From NCBI GenBank assembly GCA_019636375.1, contig JAHBXS010000003.1:248001-312000 (forward strand): 64,000 nucleotides of DNA. Reading direction: 5' to 3'. Below, in pieces: positions 18,489 through 28,066 of this stretch (the stretch's first letter is position 1; each line of letters opens with the position of its first letter). The stretch comes from Pirellulaceae bacterium. GTDB lineage: Bacteria; Planctomycetota; Planctomycetia; Pirellulales; Pirellulaceae. The position numbers and the translations under genes were made by a program. The notes under the pieces are model-generated. The model was not told the DNA's origin. It ran no database searches and was given only the letters and a program-made list of their open reading frames with translations.

Positions 18489-18780
18489 AGCCTTGAGCCT
18501 TTATCGTACACACAAAACAGAATCAACCCTCTACGCCCGTAGCCCGCCCAAAGTTCACGGTCGCCATTCTAATTTCAACCACAGTTTCGCAGAAAGGTTT
18601 CCAAGCGAGGCTAGAGAACAACTATTTTGAAAAAATTTCTGCCCCGCCAGCACACCCAACCTTTCCCCAATCTTACCCACCTTCACCCTCCTTAGTTTAA
18701 ACGACTTCGAGAAAGCCGCAGGCTCGTTTATCTTTCATAACAGAACATGATGCCAACTTCGTAGGTTTTCATGCCCAGTT

Positions 18781-19650
18781 TTATTCTATTGAATTTGCAG
18801 GACACAAGCGAGAAAATGTTTTCAAAGCCGCGCGAGTTTGTCGGATTTCGTGGATGCGGAGGATTTGGATTCCTTGGCTGGCGAGGTAGAGGCTGATTCC
18901 GAGGGTACCTGCGTCTCGCGCGAGAATGTCGTCGCCTACGATTTTACCTATGAAACCCTTACGAGAATGTCCGACTAGCAACGGAGTTTCCAAATCGTGA
19001 AAATCCCCGATGTGGCGAATGAGTTCCCAGTTGTGTTCATGCGTTTTGCCAAAACCGATTCCAGGATCGAGACAAATTTTTTCTCGCTCGATTCCGGCAT
19101 CCAACATACGACCCTTGCGTTGCCGAAGATAATCTCGAATCTCCGCCACGCAATCGTCGTAATGCGGGGCGACTTGCATGGTTTGCGGAGTGCCTTGCAT
19201 GTGCATTGCGCAAACAGCGACCCCCGTTCGCGCGGCGAGTCCGATCATTTCGGGGTCTCCCGCAAGACCGGTTACATCATTGATGATTCTAGCACCGGCA
19301 TCGACAGCTACTGCGGCTACTCGGGCTGATGAGGTGTCGATGGAAAGGGGGACCGTGGGGGCTTGGCGGGCAAACTCCTTGAGGACGGGGACCACGCGGC
19401 GAATTTGTTCTTCAGCCTGAACAGGTTCGCTGTAGGGTCGCGTGCTCTCTCCACCGATGTCTAGAATGTCGGCTCCGGAATCGATAAGTTCCAACCCGTG
19501 TTCAACGGCCTGAGACGGATCGAGCCAGCAACCGCCGTCGGAAAAACTATCAGGAGTCACGTTGACGATCCCCATCAGCAGGGGAACGGGTCCGAACTTG
19601 ATCGTCGTATCCGGTAAACGCCAGTAGGTAGCGCGTGGGTGGTTGCTCAT
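18781..19650 (-). CDS. folP: Dihydropteroate synthase
   Basis: About 289 residues. It joins p-aminobenzoate to the pterin pyrophosphate in folate synthesis. The two signature blocks are present: GIVNVTPDSFSDGG near the N-terminus and DIGGESTRPYS about 35 residues later. Later blocks include IDTSSA, INDVTG, DPGIGFGKT and GHSRKGFIG. The start at 19650 is chosen because it overlaps the stop of toroid-2 as ATGA; a longer frame reaches 19764 but adds sequence unlike the family. The downstream 18489-18780 (292 bp) separates it from exbD and holds nothing I can identify. Confidence 0.95.
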   Translation of the reverse strand: MSNHPRATYWRLPDTTIKFGPVPLLMGIVNVTPDSFSDGGCWLDPSQAVEHGLELIDSGADILDIGGESTRPYSEPVQAEEQIRRVVPVLKEFARQAPTVPLSIDTSSARVAAVAVDAGARIINDVTGLAGDPEMIGLAARTGVAVCAMHMQGTPQTMQVAPHYDDCVAEIRDYLRQRKGRMLDAGIEREKICLDPGIGFGKTHEHNWELIRHIGDFHDLETPLLVGHSRKGFIGKIVGDDILARDAGTLGISLYLASQGIQILRIHEIRQTRAALKTFSRLCPANSIE

Positions 19651-21506
19651 GGAGCCTTCAAGTCCAAGGGTTGAAAAATCGGCAAGTGGCGATAGTACAC
19701 TTCGAGCGTGCAAACAGCTAGTGAGGTCGTGTAGATTCGTTCGCCTTGCGGGCCCCACTGGCAAGCCTTAGGGCTCCAGCTTCCGGCGTTCTTCCCTCGT
19801 TTTTCTTGAGACTCGACCAGCAAATCGCGGACCATCCCGTTCCAGCGTTCCCATTCGGTACCGCCGTAATGATGGAAGACTTGAGTTCCATAATACCAAT
19901 AGTACAAATTGGGTGAATCACTACTGGGGAGATGTTTGTCTAGCAGCCATTTGACGCCGTGCATTAGGCGCGGATCATCGCGCCGCCAACCGAGATACAT
20001 ACGACACAGCAGGCCTTCGGCAGTCATCGACTGGGTAAAGTCCCCCTCGCCCGGTTGGTAGCGATACAAGGCCCCCCGAGGAGCGTCCCCGCCAATTGAA
20101 ACAGAGTCCAAAAAGTAATCCGCCAAGCGGAACGTGTCGGGATTGATCTCGGTTCCGAGGTTTGAGGCACGGGCACTTTGCAAAGCCATGAGCTGCCAGC
20201 CGAGGACGCTGGTATCTCCTTCTTGGCCGGGCTGGTATCGCCATCCGCCGCGACGATGCTGAACGGCTTGGATGAAGCGAATCGCCTTGAGGGCAGGTTC
20301 GCGGAACCGTTCGTCGCCGGTCATCGCATAGGCTTCGCAGAGAACGATTGCCGCTTGGCCGTGAGCATACATCCCAGCTTGGCCGGAGAAATTGATTCGC
20401 AAGTCGCCGTCTGGTTTTTGGTTTTTTATCAACCAAGCTAGGCCACGAGTAACGGTCGAGCGATAGATGCCAAATTCATGGGTTTGTCCGGCCCCCAAGA
20501 ATGGGAGCAGTGCGAGACTGGTCGCTGCTGCGTCACCTTTGTTTTTTTGGTTGGTGTGTTGATCGAATTTGGCCAGACTCCAACTGCCATCGGCGTTTTG
20601 CACGGACGCTAGCCAGCGAAGGCCGCGCGCGACGGCGGCTTCCGTCAGAAGTGTCCCACCGGCTTGTTCGACAATTTCCTGGCGAAGTCGCGGATCGCGG
20701 GCCGCAAAGATTGCCGCTGAACCTTGGCCGGACGAAAGCTGCTGCCGCAGGTCGGCGAGTGCAGGGAGCGTCCCCAGCGGGTTCGGGTCGAGTGTCAATT
20801 CCAAGGCGTCAGCTCGGGCCGTCTCCAGTTCTCTGGGGGACAAGTTTGTTTCGAGCCCCGCTCCGTCGGGCCGGAGATCGTCTGCCAACTCTTTTTCGGA
20901 AGAATCAAGAGAAATGATGCCTCCAGCGGTTCGTGATTTATCCAGAAAGGTCGAAACGACGAGAGACATCGTTTCGTCGGTCCGATTTTGATACACAAAA
21001 AGAGCCAAGACCAAAATCATGAATAAATGCAGCAAGAAACTGACGAACCACGCAGGCAATGAGTTGAAGAAATTTGTCAGTCGCTGTGCCGCCGAGGTGG
21101 AACTGGTCAAGCGTGCCAGTTCGGCGAGTCGCAGGTCGGGCTCGGCCATCGCTTGTTGAACCAGAAAGTCGAAACGCGGATCGTTGCGATCAGATTTTTG
21201 TTTCGGTCTTGGGAGCGGCAGATCGAATATGGGTGTTGAGGGTACGGCGTCGTCCACCGCAATGCTTGGTGAGGCTTGGCGAAGTTGCTCGATGATTTCC
21301 GTATCAAGACTGACCGAGCATTCACAGCGCCAACAGTCTCCTGTTCCCAGCCACCACAGGAGCGTCATGGGAGCCTCGCAATCAGGACAGCACGTGAGAA
21401 TTGCTTGGCCGGAAAAAACGAACTCACGCCCATCGACCACAACTCGATGCGTGGCAGTATCGATCGGCTCGATGGTTGGTCGCGATGGCTCGTGTGTTAA
21501 AACCAA
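19647..21506 (-). CDS. Toroid-2: membrane-anchored prenyltransferase/squalene-cyclase-like repeat protein with zinc ribbon and TonB-like helix
   Basis: 619 residues. The N-terminal cytoplasmic part has a zinc-ribbon-like arrangement (C40-x2-C43 and C58-x2-C61). A single membrane helix (about 152-173) contains S156-FLL-H160, again the TonB/TolA S-x3-H pattern. After a linker, residues about 287-619 are an alpha/alpha toroid sharing many motifs with toroid-1: NADGSWSL, GDAAATSLALLPFLGAGQTH, REPALKAIRFIQ, GGWRYQPG, GDTSVLGWQLMALQSAR, AGSWSP. The stop overlaps the folP start. It is divergent from gyrA. The gene is not known to act in folate synthesis, so its coupling to folP may only reflect shared transcription. 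Confidence 0.8.
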   Translation of the reverse strand: MVLTHEPSRPTIEPIDTATHRVVVDGREFVFSGQAILTCCPDCEAPMTLLWWLGTGDCWRCECSVSLDTEIIEQLRQASPSIAVDDAVPSTPIFDLPLPRPKQKSDRNDPRFDFLVQQAMAEPDLRLAELARLTSSTSAAQRLTNFFNSLPAWFVSFLLHLFMILVLALFVYQNRTDETMSLVVSTFLDKSRTAGGIISLDSSEKELADDLRPDGAGLETNLSPRELETARADALELTLDPNPLGTLPALADLRQQLSSGQGSAAIFAARDPRLRQEIVEQAGGTLLTEAAVARGLRWLASVQNADGSWSLAKFDQHTNQKNKGDAAATSLALLPFLGAGQTHEFGIYRSTVTRGLAWLIKNQKPDGDLRINFSGQAGMYAHGQAAIVLCEAYAMTGDERFREPALKAIRFIQAVQHRRGGWRYQPGQEGDTSVLGWQLMALQSARASNLGTEINPDTFRLADYFLDSVSIGGDAPRGALYRYQPGEGDFTQSMTAEGLLCRMYLGWRRDDPRLMHGVKWLLDKHLPSSDSPNLYYWYYGTQVFHHYGGTEWERWNGMVRDLLVESQEKRGKNAGSWSPKACQWGPQGERIYTTSLAVCTLEVYYRHLPIFQPLDLKAP

Positions 21507-21789
21507 TTTTTGATGTCGCTTGATTTAAGATATACAGCACGGATTTTTCCCGACCGTATTTTAAACGATACGATGCAGCTTCGGTTCTGAAAAATCCCGA
21601 TTTGGTAAGGGGGAATTGAGCCCGTAAGATTTTGAGGCAAACTCTATTCGTTTACAGATTTTGGTAAACGCTGCCGGGGTCAACTGTTCCAAGATCGGTT
21701 TAGTAACTTCGAATTCAAGATTAAAAAGGCAAGCCGTCAAAACCTTCTAAAAACCCCCTATTTTACGGCCTATTGCGGGCTTCGGGGCG

Positions 21790-21818
21790 TTGTGAACGAG
21801 GGCTGTTTTTGATAGAAT
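21790..21818 (+). promoter_or_regulatory. gyrA promoter (sigma-70 type)
   Basis: TTGTGA (21790-21795), a 17-bp spacer and TAGAAT (21813-21818). The -10 box has five of six consensus bases and the -35 box four. The predicted start near 21825 leaves a leader of about 110 bases before the TTG start codon of gyrA. Confidence 0.6.
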
Positions 21819-21846
21819 CTGGAGGTCAAATCAAGGCAATTTTTTT

Positions 21847-21903
21847 GGCCAAAACTCCCGCGTAAAAACTCCCGTAAACTGGGGTGGGAATTGGCCTTTT
21901 TTT
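21847..21903 (+). terminator. Possible attenuator hairpin in the gyrA leader
   Basis: GGCCAA (21847-21852) can pair with TTGGCC (21891-21896), with further imperfect pairing between CTCCC and the GGGTGGG stretch inside. Seven T residues follow at once (21897-21903). The shape is that of a rho-independent terminator placed before the gene, suggesting conditional termination, although the middle of the stem is imperfect. Confidence 0.4.
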
Positions 21904-21933
21904 CATTGGCTAGGGCCAACAAGGGAACTCACT

Positions 21934-24591
21934 TTGTCAACAGATTCAAACTCCGGCAAACCTCCTGCAGACCCCGGCGACGGGACCAATCGCGACGAAA
22001 TTTTTACCGATGTACCGATTGAGGATGAGCTAAGGGATAGCTATTTAGTTTACGCCATGAGTGTTATCGTCTCGCGGGCTTTGCCGGATGTGCGAGACGG
22101 TCTGAAGCCTTCGCAGCGGCGAATTCTGGTGGCGATGAACGATTTGAATTTGTCACCGGGCGCCGCGCGGGTCAAGTGCGCCAAGATTTCAGGGGACACC
22201 AGCGGTAACTACCATCCTCACGGTGAAATTATTGTCTATCCCACGTTGGTGCGGATGGCGCAAGAATGGAACATGCGTTGCGTGCTGATTGACAAACAGG
22301 GGAACTTTGGCTCGATCGCTGGATTGCCTCCCGCTGCGATGCGATACACCGAGGCTCGCTTGAGTCCGTTTGCTGCGATGATGCTGGACGATCTCAAACT
22401 CGATACGGTGGACTTTATTCCGACCTACGACGAGCGACGGACGGAGCCGGTGGTCCTCCCCAGTCGCTTCCCGAACTTGTTGGTTAACGGTGCCAGCGGG
22501 ATCGCCGTCAGTATGGCGACTTCGATTCCGCCACATAACTTGGGCGAAGTGTGCAATGCCTTGATTCGACTTATTGATGATCCCGATCTCTCGATTGACG
22601 AGATTATGGATATTTTGCCAGGGCCAGACTTTCCGACCGGAGGAATTATTTGCGGCCGGTCGCAGCTGCGCCGAGCGTACCACACGGGACGGAGCACAAT
22701 TGTGGTTCGAGCGCGGTGTGAAATCGAAGAAGGCAAAAAAAACCGCAGCCGAATCGTCGTTTCAGAAATCCCATTTCAACAAACTCGCGATGCCGTAGTT
22801 GAAAAAATCGCGGCACTGGTCAAGACCGACAAAATCAAGGGGATCACGGGAATCAAGGACGTCAGCGACTTGAAGGAACCCGTCAAGCTCTTGATCGACG
22901 TCCGCGGGGATGCGGACCCGAACGTGGTCCTCAATCAGCTCTATCAGTTCTCGCCACTGCAAACTTCGATTTCAATGATTTTCCTCGCTCTCGTGGATGG
23001 CAAGCCACGGGAATTGACGATCAAACAAATGCTCGAGGAGTTCCTGCGGCATCGAATTGCGGTGATTCGCCGCCGCACGCAGTTCTTGTTGGCCAGGGCT
23101 CGCAAGCAAAAGCACACAGTCGAAGGTTTGATTCTGGCCTTGGCTGACATCGACCTCATTATCAAAACCATTCGCCAATCGAAAACTCAGGTTGAGGCGA
23201 AACAGGGCTTGCTGGCAATCGAATGCCCCTCGTCGATGCTTGAACGGGCCTTGGGTGGCGAAGGCTTTGAGATTTTTCAAGAAGAGCGGGGCAAGAAGGA
23301 TGTTTACTTCTTGACACCCGTCCAGGCCGACGCGATTCTGCGGATGACTCTGGGGCAACTGGTCAACTTGGAACAAGAACGCCTCGCCGAACAATTCAAT
23401 AATCTGTTGGCCGAAATCAAAGAATATTTGCGAATCCTTAGCGATGAAGCCAATATCCGCGCGATGATTCGTGAAGAGCTTGAAGAAATTCGTGACAAGT
23501 ATGCCGATAAACGTCGCACCGAAATCAGCGCGGAAGAGATCAACGAAGTCGTTGACGAGGATTTGATCGAAGAAGAGAACATGGTGGTCTCGATCAGCCA
23601 CCGCGGATACATTAAACGAACTCCGGTTAGCACCTATCGAGCTCAGCGTCGCGGCGGCAAGGGAATTAAAGGAGCGAAGAGCGAAGAGGAGGACCCAATC
23701 GAGCATGTCTTCGCGGCGAGCACGCACGACTTCTTATTGTTCTTCACGAACCAAGGTCGGGTGTTTTGGCGGAAGGTTCATACCTTGCCACAACTCTCTC
23801 GCGAATCGAGAGGGCGTGCGATTATCAACTTGATCAAACTCGAAGAGGGCGAAAAGATCGCCGAGTGCCTCGCCATTCGCGATTTCACGGCTGAGAATCA
23901 GTTCTTAGTGATGTCGACGCGAGAGGGCCTCATCAAGAAGACGCCGATTAAAGCCTACGGTCGCCCACGCAATGGCGGGATTATTGCCATCAAACTACGT
24001 GATGGCGATGAACTGATCGACGTTTCTGTCGTTAACCAAGGTGAGGGGATCGTTTTGTCGACCGCGAACGGGATGGCGATTCGCTTTGATGAAAGTGACG
24101 CTCGGCCAATGGGCCGAAATACAAGTGGCGTTCGCGGAATCAGCCTGGGGAGTGGCGATCATTTAGTCGGCATGGTTGTAGCCGACCCCAATGCGACGTT
24201 ATTAACGGTTTGCGAGAACGGTTACGGAAAACGGACCTTTTTCGGGCCCCAAACGATTGAGGAAAACGAGGAAGACGACACATCGAGTGCGACGCGATAC
24301 CGAGTTCAAAGGCGCGGCGGCAAGGGTGTCCGCGACATCAAGACCACGGAACGGAACGGAAAAGTTGTCAGTATTCTGCCGGTGACCGACGATGATCAGA
24401 TTTTGTTGATGACTTCCAAGGGAAAAATTCAACGGATCAAGTGCGGTGATATCAGCGTGATTGGCCGAAATACAAAAGGTGTTCGGATCATGTCGATGGA
24501 CGATGGCGATTTCTTGGTCGCCGCTGTCAAAGTGCCGCCGGGCGAAGATAACGGCGACGATTCCGAGGGTGGAGAAGAGGCCAGCGAATAA
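21934..24591 (+). CDS. gyrA: DNA gyrase subunit A
   Basis: 885 residues, full length. It forms the breakage-reunion half of gyrase, which introduces negative supercoils. The catalytic tyrosine is Y138 in AAMRYTEAR. Two GyrA-box sequences QRRGGKG are seen, at about 571-577 and 792-798; the first marks the start of the C-terminal wrapping domain, whose repeated blades (such as [36 protein letters not shown]) continue to the acidic tail. In the quinolone region the order [10 protein letters not shown] places I99 where E. coli has S83 and P103 where it has D87. The start is a TTG with AAGGGA about 8 bases upstream. gyrB is not in the window. Confidence 0.97.
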   Translation: MSTDSNSGKPPADPGDGTNRDEIFTDVPIEDELRDSYLVYAMSVIVSRALPDVRDGLKPSQRRILVAMNDLNLSPGAARVKCAKISGDTSGNYHPHGEIIVYPTLVRMAQEWNMRCVLIDKQGNFGSIAGLPPAAMRYTEARLSPFAAMMLDDLKLDTVDFIPTYDERRTEPVVLPSRFPNLLVNGASGIAVSMATSIPPHNLGEVCNALIRLIDDPDLSIDEIMDILPGPDFPTGGIICGRSQLRRAYHTGRSTIVVRARCEIEEGKKNRSRIVVSEIPFQQTRDAVVEKIAALVKTDKIKGITGIKDVSDLKEPVKLLIDVRGDADPNVVLNQLYQFSPLQTSISMIFLALVDGKPRELTIKQMLEEFLRHRIAVIRRRTQFLLARARKQKHTVEGLILALADIDLIIKTIRQSKTQVEAKQGLLAIECPSSMLERALGGEGFEIFQEERGKKDVYFLTPVQADAILRMTLGQLVNLEQERLAEQFNNLLAEIKEYLRILSDEANIRAMIREELEEIRDKYADKRRTEISAEEINEVVDEDLIEEENMVVSISHRGYIKRTPVSTYRAQRRGGKGIKGAKSEEEDPIEHVFAASTHDFLLFFTNQGRVFWRKVHTLPQLSRESRGRAIINLIKLEEGEKIAECLAIRDFTAENQFLVMSTREGLIKKTPIKAYGRPRNGGIIAIKLRDGDELIDVSVVNQGEGIVLSTANGMAIRFDESDARPMGRNTSGVRGISLGSGDHLVGMVVADPNATLLTVCENGYGKRTFFGPQTIEENEEDDTSSATRYRVQRRGGKGVRDIKTTERNGKVVSILPVTDDDQILLMTSKGKIQRIKCGDISVIGRNTKGVRIMSMDDGDFLVAAVKVPPGEDNGDDSEGGEEASE

Positions 24592-24612
24592 GGTCTCGTC
24601 TGGTGATGGAAA

Positions 24613-24675
24613 ATGCAAAGTGCAAAGTGCAAAGTGCAAAATGCAAAGTGTAGAGTTCAAATTGTAGAGTGCATT
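24613..24675. repeat. Heptanucleotide tandem array, nine units
   Basis: Nine consecutive 7-bp units: five close to RTGCAAA (ATGCAAA, then GTGCAAA three times, then ATGCAAA), followed by degenerate units GTGTAGA, GTTCAAA, TTGTAGA and GTGCATT. The array begins 21 bp after the gyrA stop codon. The period of seven holds over 63 bp, but the later units drift, as expected for slippage-born repeats. Confidence 0.85.
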
Positions 24676-24693
24676 TAAGCGTGCGATTCTCGT

Positions 24694-24781
24694 CCACGTT
24701 CTGGCGAGCGTGGCTGCCGTTGCGGTAGCCACCGTCGCCAGAACGTGGATGGGTTTGGATTTTCGTTCTGGCGAACGTGGC
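24694..24781. repeat. Long hairpin and partial third copy of the same arm
   Basis: CCACGTTCTGGCGA (24694-24707) pairs perfectly with TCGCCAGAACGTGG (24735-24748). Inside, GTGGCT pairs with AGCCAC and GCCG with CGGT, giving a nearly continuous stem of over 20 bp. A further partial copy, CGTTCTGGCGAACGTGGC, lies at 24764-24781 and has its own small stem. No T-tract follows, so this is more likely an interspersed repeat than a terminator. Confidence 0.75.
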
Positions 24782-24839
24782 TGAGAGGCCACGAATGCCC
24801 AGACTAATTTTCTCCCCGAATCATGTGTTCTGAAACTCA

Positions 24840-25676
24840 ATGAAACGACTGGTGCGAATGGGAACCGGAACCGAAGAAGACATAGGGTCGTTGCCTCCCA
24901 AGCTGCATCCGTTGGAAGTTTCGGAGCTTCAGGCTCGCAGGGAACGGGTGTTTTTAGTGCTGGCCGGAGTTTTCTTGGGCTCGATGACGATGCTCAACAT
25001 TCTGGGGATCAGCCGGTTTATTAAGCTTTTCGAGTACCCGTTTCAACTCGCCGACGGAAACGTATGGAACATCACTTTTGCGGTGGCCATCGGCGTCTTG
25101 CCCTATCCAATCACATTTTTGTGTACTGATTTTATCGGTGAATTTTATGGCCGCAAGCGCGCGAGTTGGGTCGTCACGGTGGGGCTGATCCTCAACGTGT
25201 GGGTAGTTTTTATTTTGTGGATCGGGGGAATACTGCCTGGGGCCTTCGAAGATCCGGAATTGGCCGCACGGGGTGAGACTCCGTTTTTTCAGATTCGACG
25301 GTTGGCGTTTGGAGCGGTATGGGCCTCGATGGCCGCCTACATCGCCGCACAATTCTGCGACGTGTATGTGTTTCATTTCTGGAAGCGTATGACGCGAGGC
25401 AAAATGCTGTGGCTGCGGAACAACGGATCGACGCTGGCATCACAGTTGGTGGATACGACTGCCGTGGTGTTGATCACTCACTTTTTTGCCGTGAAGTTAA
25501 CAACTCAGCCAAATATTCCAGACTGGGTCGAATTATCCGTGTTGATTTTCACGGGGTATGCCTTCAAGGCGGTCGTCGCGTTGGTTGATACGATTCCCTT
25601 TTATTTGGGTGTAAAATGGTTGACGCAGTATTTGCAGTATGATCCGATCACCGAAACTGAGTTAACCTCATCCTGA
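24840..25676 (+). CDS. Queuosine precursor transporter (YhhQ/VUT family)
   Basis: 278 residues with about six or seven membrane helices. The conserved block CTDFIGEFYGRKRA (about 98-111) and the later WLRNNGSTLASQLVDTT segment are diagnostic of the YhhQ family, which imports preQ0 or preQ1 for the queuosine tRNA modification. No queuosine synthesis gene or preQ1 riboswitch is visible nearby. The N-terminal 35 residues before the first helix are hydrophilic, somewhat longer than usual; an in-frame ATG at residue 7 is an alternative start. The exported NPCBM protein follows 14 bp downstream, so the two may be co-transcribed. Confidence 0.88.
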   Translation: MKRLVRMGTGTEEDIGSLPPKLHPLEVSELQARRERVFLVLAGVFLGSMTMLNILGISRFIKLFEYPFQLADGNVWNITFAVAIGVLPYPITFLCTDFIGEFYGRKRASWVVTVGLILNVWVVFILWIGGILPGAFEDPELAARGETPFFQIRRLAFGAVWASMAAYIAAQFCDVYVFHFWKRMTRGKMLWLRNNGSTLASQLVDTTAVVLITHFFAVKLTTQPNIPDWVELSVLIFTGYAFKAVVALVDTIPFYLGVKWLTQYLQYDPITETELTSS

Positions 25677-25690
25677 TAGGCCCAGAACTT

Positions 25691-26935
25691 ATGAAGCAAT
25701 CTTTAAGCCCCAAGAACCGCCCCGCAACAACGAATTGGGGTCGTCCGTTGATGTTGGCCTTTTGGATGGTAGTACAATCGCTTGGCGTGGTTGGATTTTC
25801 TCAAATCGATGAGTCTAAGCGACGGGTATCGGTTGAAACCATCGCGGGCGAAACAGCGATGGGGGTTCTCGAATCGATTTCTTCCGCTGGGATTGTAAAA
25901 CTAGCAGACGGGCGAAGCTGGCAAATTTCCGAGTTGCTTTCATTGGCGATGTCGGGCAGCGACTCCGGTGCCATGCTGGGTTTTCCTCGAATTCTTCTGG
26001 TTGACGGTGGTGAAGTTGCCATGAAGACAGCGACGTTTGCCGGCGAAAATCTGACCATTGATGACTCGATCATTCGTTCTGTGATTCCTCCTGAAATTGT
26101 GCGGGGCATTCAATGGAAGTCGGAGCAAACGGCCGAAGTCGCTTTGCAGAATCCCCGCACCGACCGGGACCGAGTTGTCGTGATGGGGGAAGAGCAACCA
26201 GTTACACTCGATGGAATTATCGAAGGCTTTGACGCTGAACGATTGGTCATCAACTATGACGGCCAATCGAGATCAATTCAAGTAGACAAAATCTTGGCAG
26301 TCGTGTTTGCAGACTTACAGCAGGGTAGTCGGCCCGCATCTTCAGTAAAGGCGATTTTTTCTAACGGCTCGCGACTGGATGGGAATGTGCATGAATGGCG
26401 AGATGGAAAATTGGTTTTTAGCGTTCGCGGGAGTTTATTGAAAGTTGAAGCCTCGGAATTAATACGATTGGAAATTCGTTCAGATCGCCTTCAATACATC
26501 TCGGACCTCGCTGATCTGGAGGTCGAGTCAAAGCCCATTTTTGCTCCGCCTCGCAGTTGGCAGCGCGACCGAAGTATTGAAGGGAATCCGCTGCGGTTAT
26601 TGACAGCAAATGGAAACGTGCAAGTCTTCCGCAGGGGTCTTGGTGTTGCCGCATATTCGCGGGTGAGTTTCCACAACTCTGGGAATTTCAACCATCTGTC
26701 GGGGACCGTGGGCATTGACGCGGAAACGGAAGGACGAGGAAACTGCCGAATTTTGATACGAGGCGATGGAGTCACTTTGCTGGATCGCCATCTTTTGGCC
26801 ACTCAGCCAGCAGAACCCTTTGACCTCGATATTTCCGGGGTGTCGCGCATTGAATTAATCGTTGAACCCGGCGAACTGTTTGATTTATCTGATCATGTTT
26901 CGTGGGCGAACCTGCGGATGATCAAGAAGGACTGA
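25691..26935 (+). CDS. Exported NPCBM-domain protein
   Basis: 414 residues. A positively charged start and hydrophobic stretch (LMLAFWMVVQSLGVVGF, about 21-37) form a signal peptide. The middle (about 45-300) has repeated beta-rich units with phrases like VETIAGETAMGVLESISSAG and VTLDGIIEGF, perhaps small barrel repeats that I cannot name. The last 100 residues (GVAAYSRVSFHNSGNFNHLSGTVG and on to IELIVEPGE) match the NPCBM/NEW2 fold, a beta-sandwich often found on glycosidases. No catalytic domain is evident, so a carbohydrate-binding or surface role is an inference. It converges with prpC, leaving only 3 bp. Confidence 0.7.
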   Translation: MKQSLSPKNRPATTNWGRPLMLAFWMVVQSLGVVGFSQIDESKRRVSVETIAGETAMGVLESISSAGIVKLADGRSWQISELLSLAMSGSDSGAMLGFPRILLVDGGEVAMKTATFAGENLTIDDSIIRSVIPPEIVRGIQWKSEQTAEVALQNPRTDRDRVVVMGEEQPVTLDGIIEGFDAERLVINYDGQSRSIQVDKILAVVFADLQQGSRPASSVKAIFSNGSRLDGNVHEWRDGKLVFSVRGSLLKVEASELIRLEIRSDRLQYISDLADLEVESKPIFAPPRSWQRDRSIEGNPLRLLTANGNVQVFRRGLGVAAYSRVSFHNSGNFNHLSGTVGIDAETEGRGNCRILIRGDGVTLLDRHLLATQPAEPFDLDISGVSRIELIVEPGELFDLSDHVSWANLRMIKKD

Positions 26936-26938
26936 TGG

Positions 26939-28066
26939 CTATCGCGACTCGATCGGCACGTAGGCTCGGGGTTCGGGGCCGATATAGTCGGCGTCAGGAC
27001 GGATCAAACGATTGTTGGCTCGTTGCTCGAAGACGTGAGCGGCCCAACCTGAAATTCGGGCCAACACGAAGATCGGTGTAAACATTGGGGTCGGGATCCC
27101 CATGAAGTGATACGCTGAGGCGCTGTAAAAATCGAGGTTGGGGAATAGTTTTTTTTCGTCCCACATCACTCGCTCAATCCGCTCAGAGACCGGATACAAA
27201 ACTTGATCACCTACAGACTCGGCCAGTTTTTTGGACCACTGTTTGATCACGACATTGCGCGGGTCAGAAACTGAATAGACTCGGTGACCAAAACCCATCA
27301 CCAGTTTTTTACTTTCCAGCATTTCGCGGAGTCCGGCTTCAGCGGCGTCCGGCGTTTGAAATTGCTCGATCAATTCCATGGCTGCTTCATTAGCCCCGCC
27401 ATGCAAGGGTCCACGAAGAGTTCCGATAGCCCCCGTGATCGCCGAATAGATGTCACTTAGGGTAGCAGTGCAAACTCGTGCCGTGAACGTCGAGGCATTG
27501 AACTCATGTTCGGCGTACAAAATCAGTGACACGTCCATGGCGCGAACATGCAAATGGTCGGGGGTTTTTCCAAGCAGCTTTTCGAGGAAGAAGCCAGCCA
27601 GTTTTGGTTGTTGTGATTCCAAAGAAATTCGCTCACCGAAATGGCTAAAGCGATACCAATACGCCAGCATTGAGGGTAACGCCCCCAGCAATCTCAGGGC
27701 CTTATCGTATTGTTCGTCGAAAGAACGCTCTGGTTCAAGACATCCCAACATGGAGCAACCGGTACGCAGCACATCCATCGGATGTGTTTCTGCGGGTATC
27801 ATCTCCAGGGTCGCCTTGAGGTTGGCAGGTAGGTCTCGCTTCGCTGCCAATTGGTTTTGAAAATCATCACGTTGTGATTGGGTTGGAAGTTCGCCGTTGA
27901 GGAGCAAGTACGCGACCTCTTCGAATGTCGCGTGTTCAGCCAACTCATCAATTCCGTATCCGCGATAAGTCAAACCAACCCCTTCTTTGCCGACCGTCGA
28001 TATCGATGTTTGTCCCGCAGTGACACCGGCCAAACCGCCGGCCTTTTTCGCTTTGACTTCGGTCAT
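26939..28066 (-). CDS. prpC: 2-methylcitrate synthase / citrate synthase II
   Basis: 375 residues, the short type of citrate synthase. It condenses propionyl-CoA (or acetyl-CoA) with oxaloacetate. Catalytic histidines lie in LHGGANE and in GFGHRVY, and the aspartate is in [15 protein letters not shown], as in PrpC. The opening [27 protein letters not shown] is also of the PrpC/GltA2 type. Its ATG overlaps the stop of prpB by ATGA, which supports a methylcitrate function. prpD or acnD is not in the window, so the pathway must be completed elsewhere, or the enzyme may serve as the main citrate synthase. Confidence 0.88.
   Translation of the reverse strand: MTEVKAKKAGGLAGVTAGQTSISTVGKEGVGLTYRGYGIDELAEHATFEEVAYLLLNGELPTQSQRDDFQNQLAAKRDLPANLKATLEMIPAETHPMDVLRTGCSMLGCLEPERSFDEQYDKALRLLGALPSMLAYWYRFSHFGERISLESQQPKLAGFFLEKLLGKTPDHLHVRAMDVSLILYAEHEFNASTFTARVCTATLSDIYSAITGAIGTLRGPLHGGANEAAMELIEQFQTPDAAEAGLREMLESKKLVMGFGHRVYSVSDPRNVVIKQWSKKLAESVGDQVLYPVSERIERVMWDEKKLFPNLDFYSASAYHFMGIPTPMFTPIFVLARISGWAAHVFEQRANNRLIRPDADYIGPEPRAYVPIESR

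Larger units (their letters stand above)
21507..21933. other. 427-bp divergent control region between toroid-2 and gyrA
   Basis: No coding sequence is supported here. The gyrA side contains a good promoter (21790-21818), an untranslated leader of about 110 bases and a terminator-like hairpin (21847-21903). The toroid-2 side is AT-rich, but I could not place a convincing promoter for that gene. Confidence 0.6.

Noticed and set aside
22972..23727. 251-codon open frame on the minus strand opposite gyrA
   Set aside because: Antisense shadow of gyrA with no recognisable domain.
24613..24675. Short CRISPR-like array
   Set aside because: The repeats are contiguous 7-bp units without spacers, so this is a simple tandem array.
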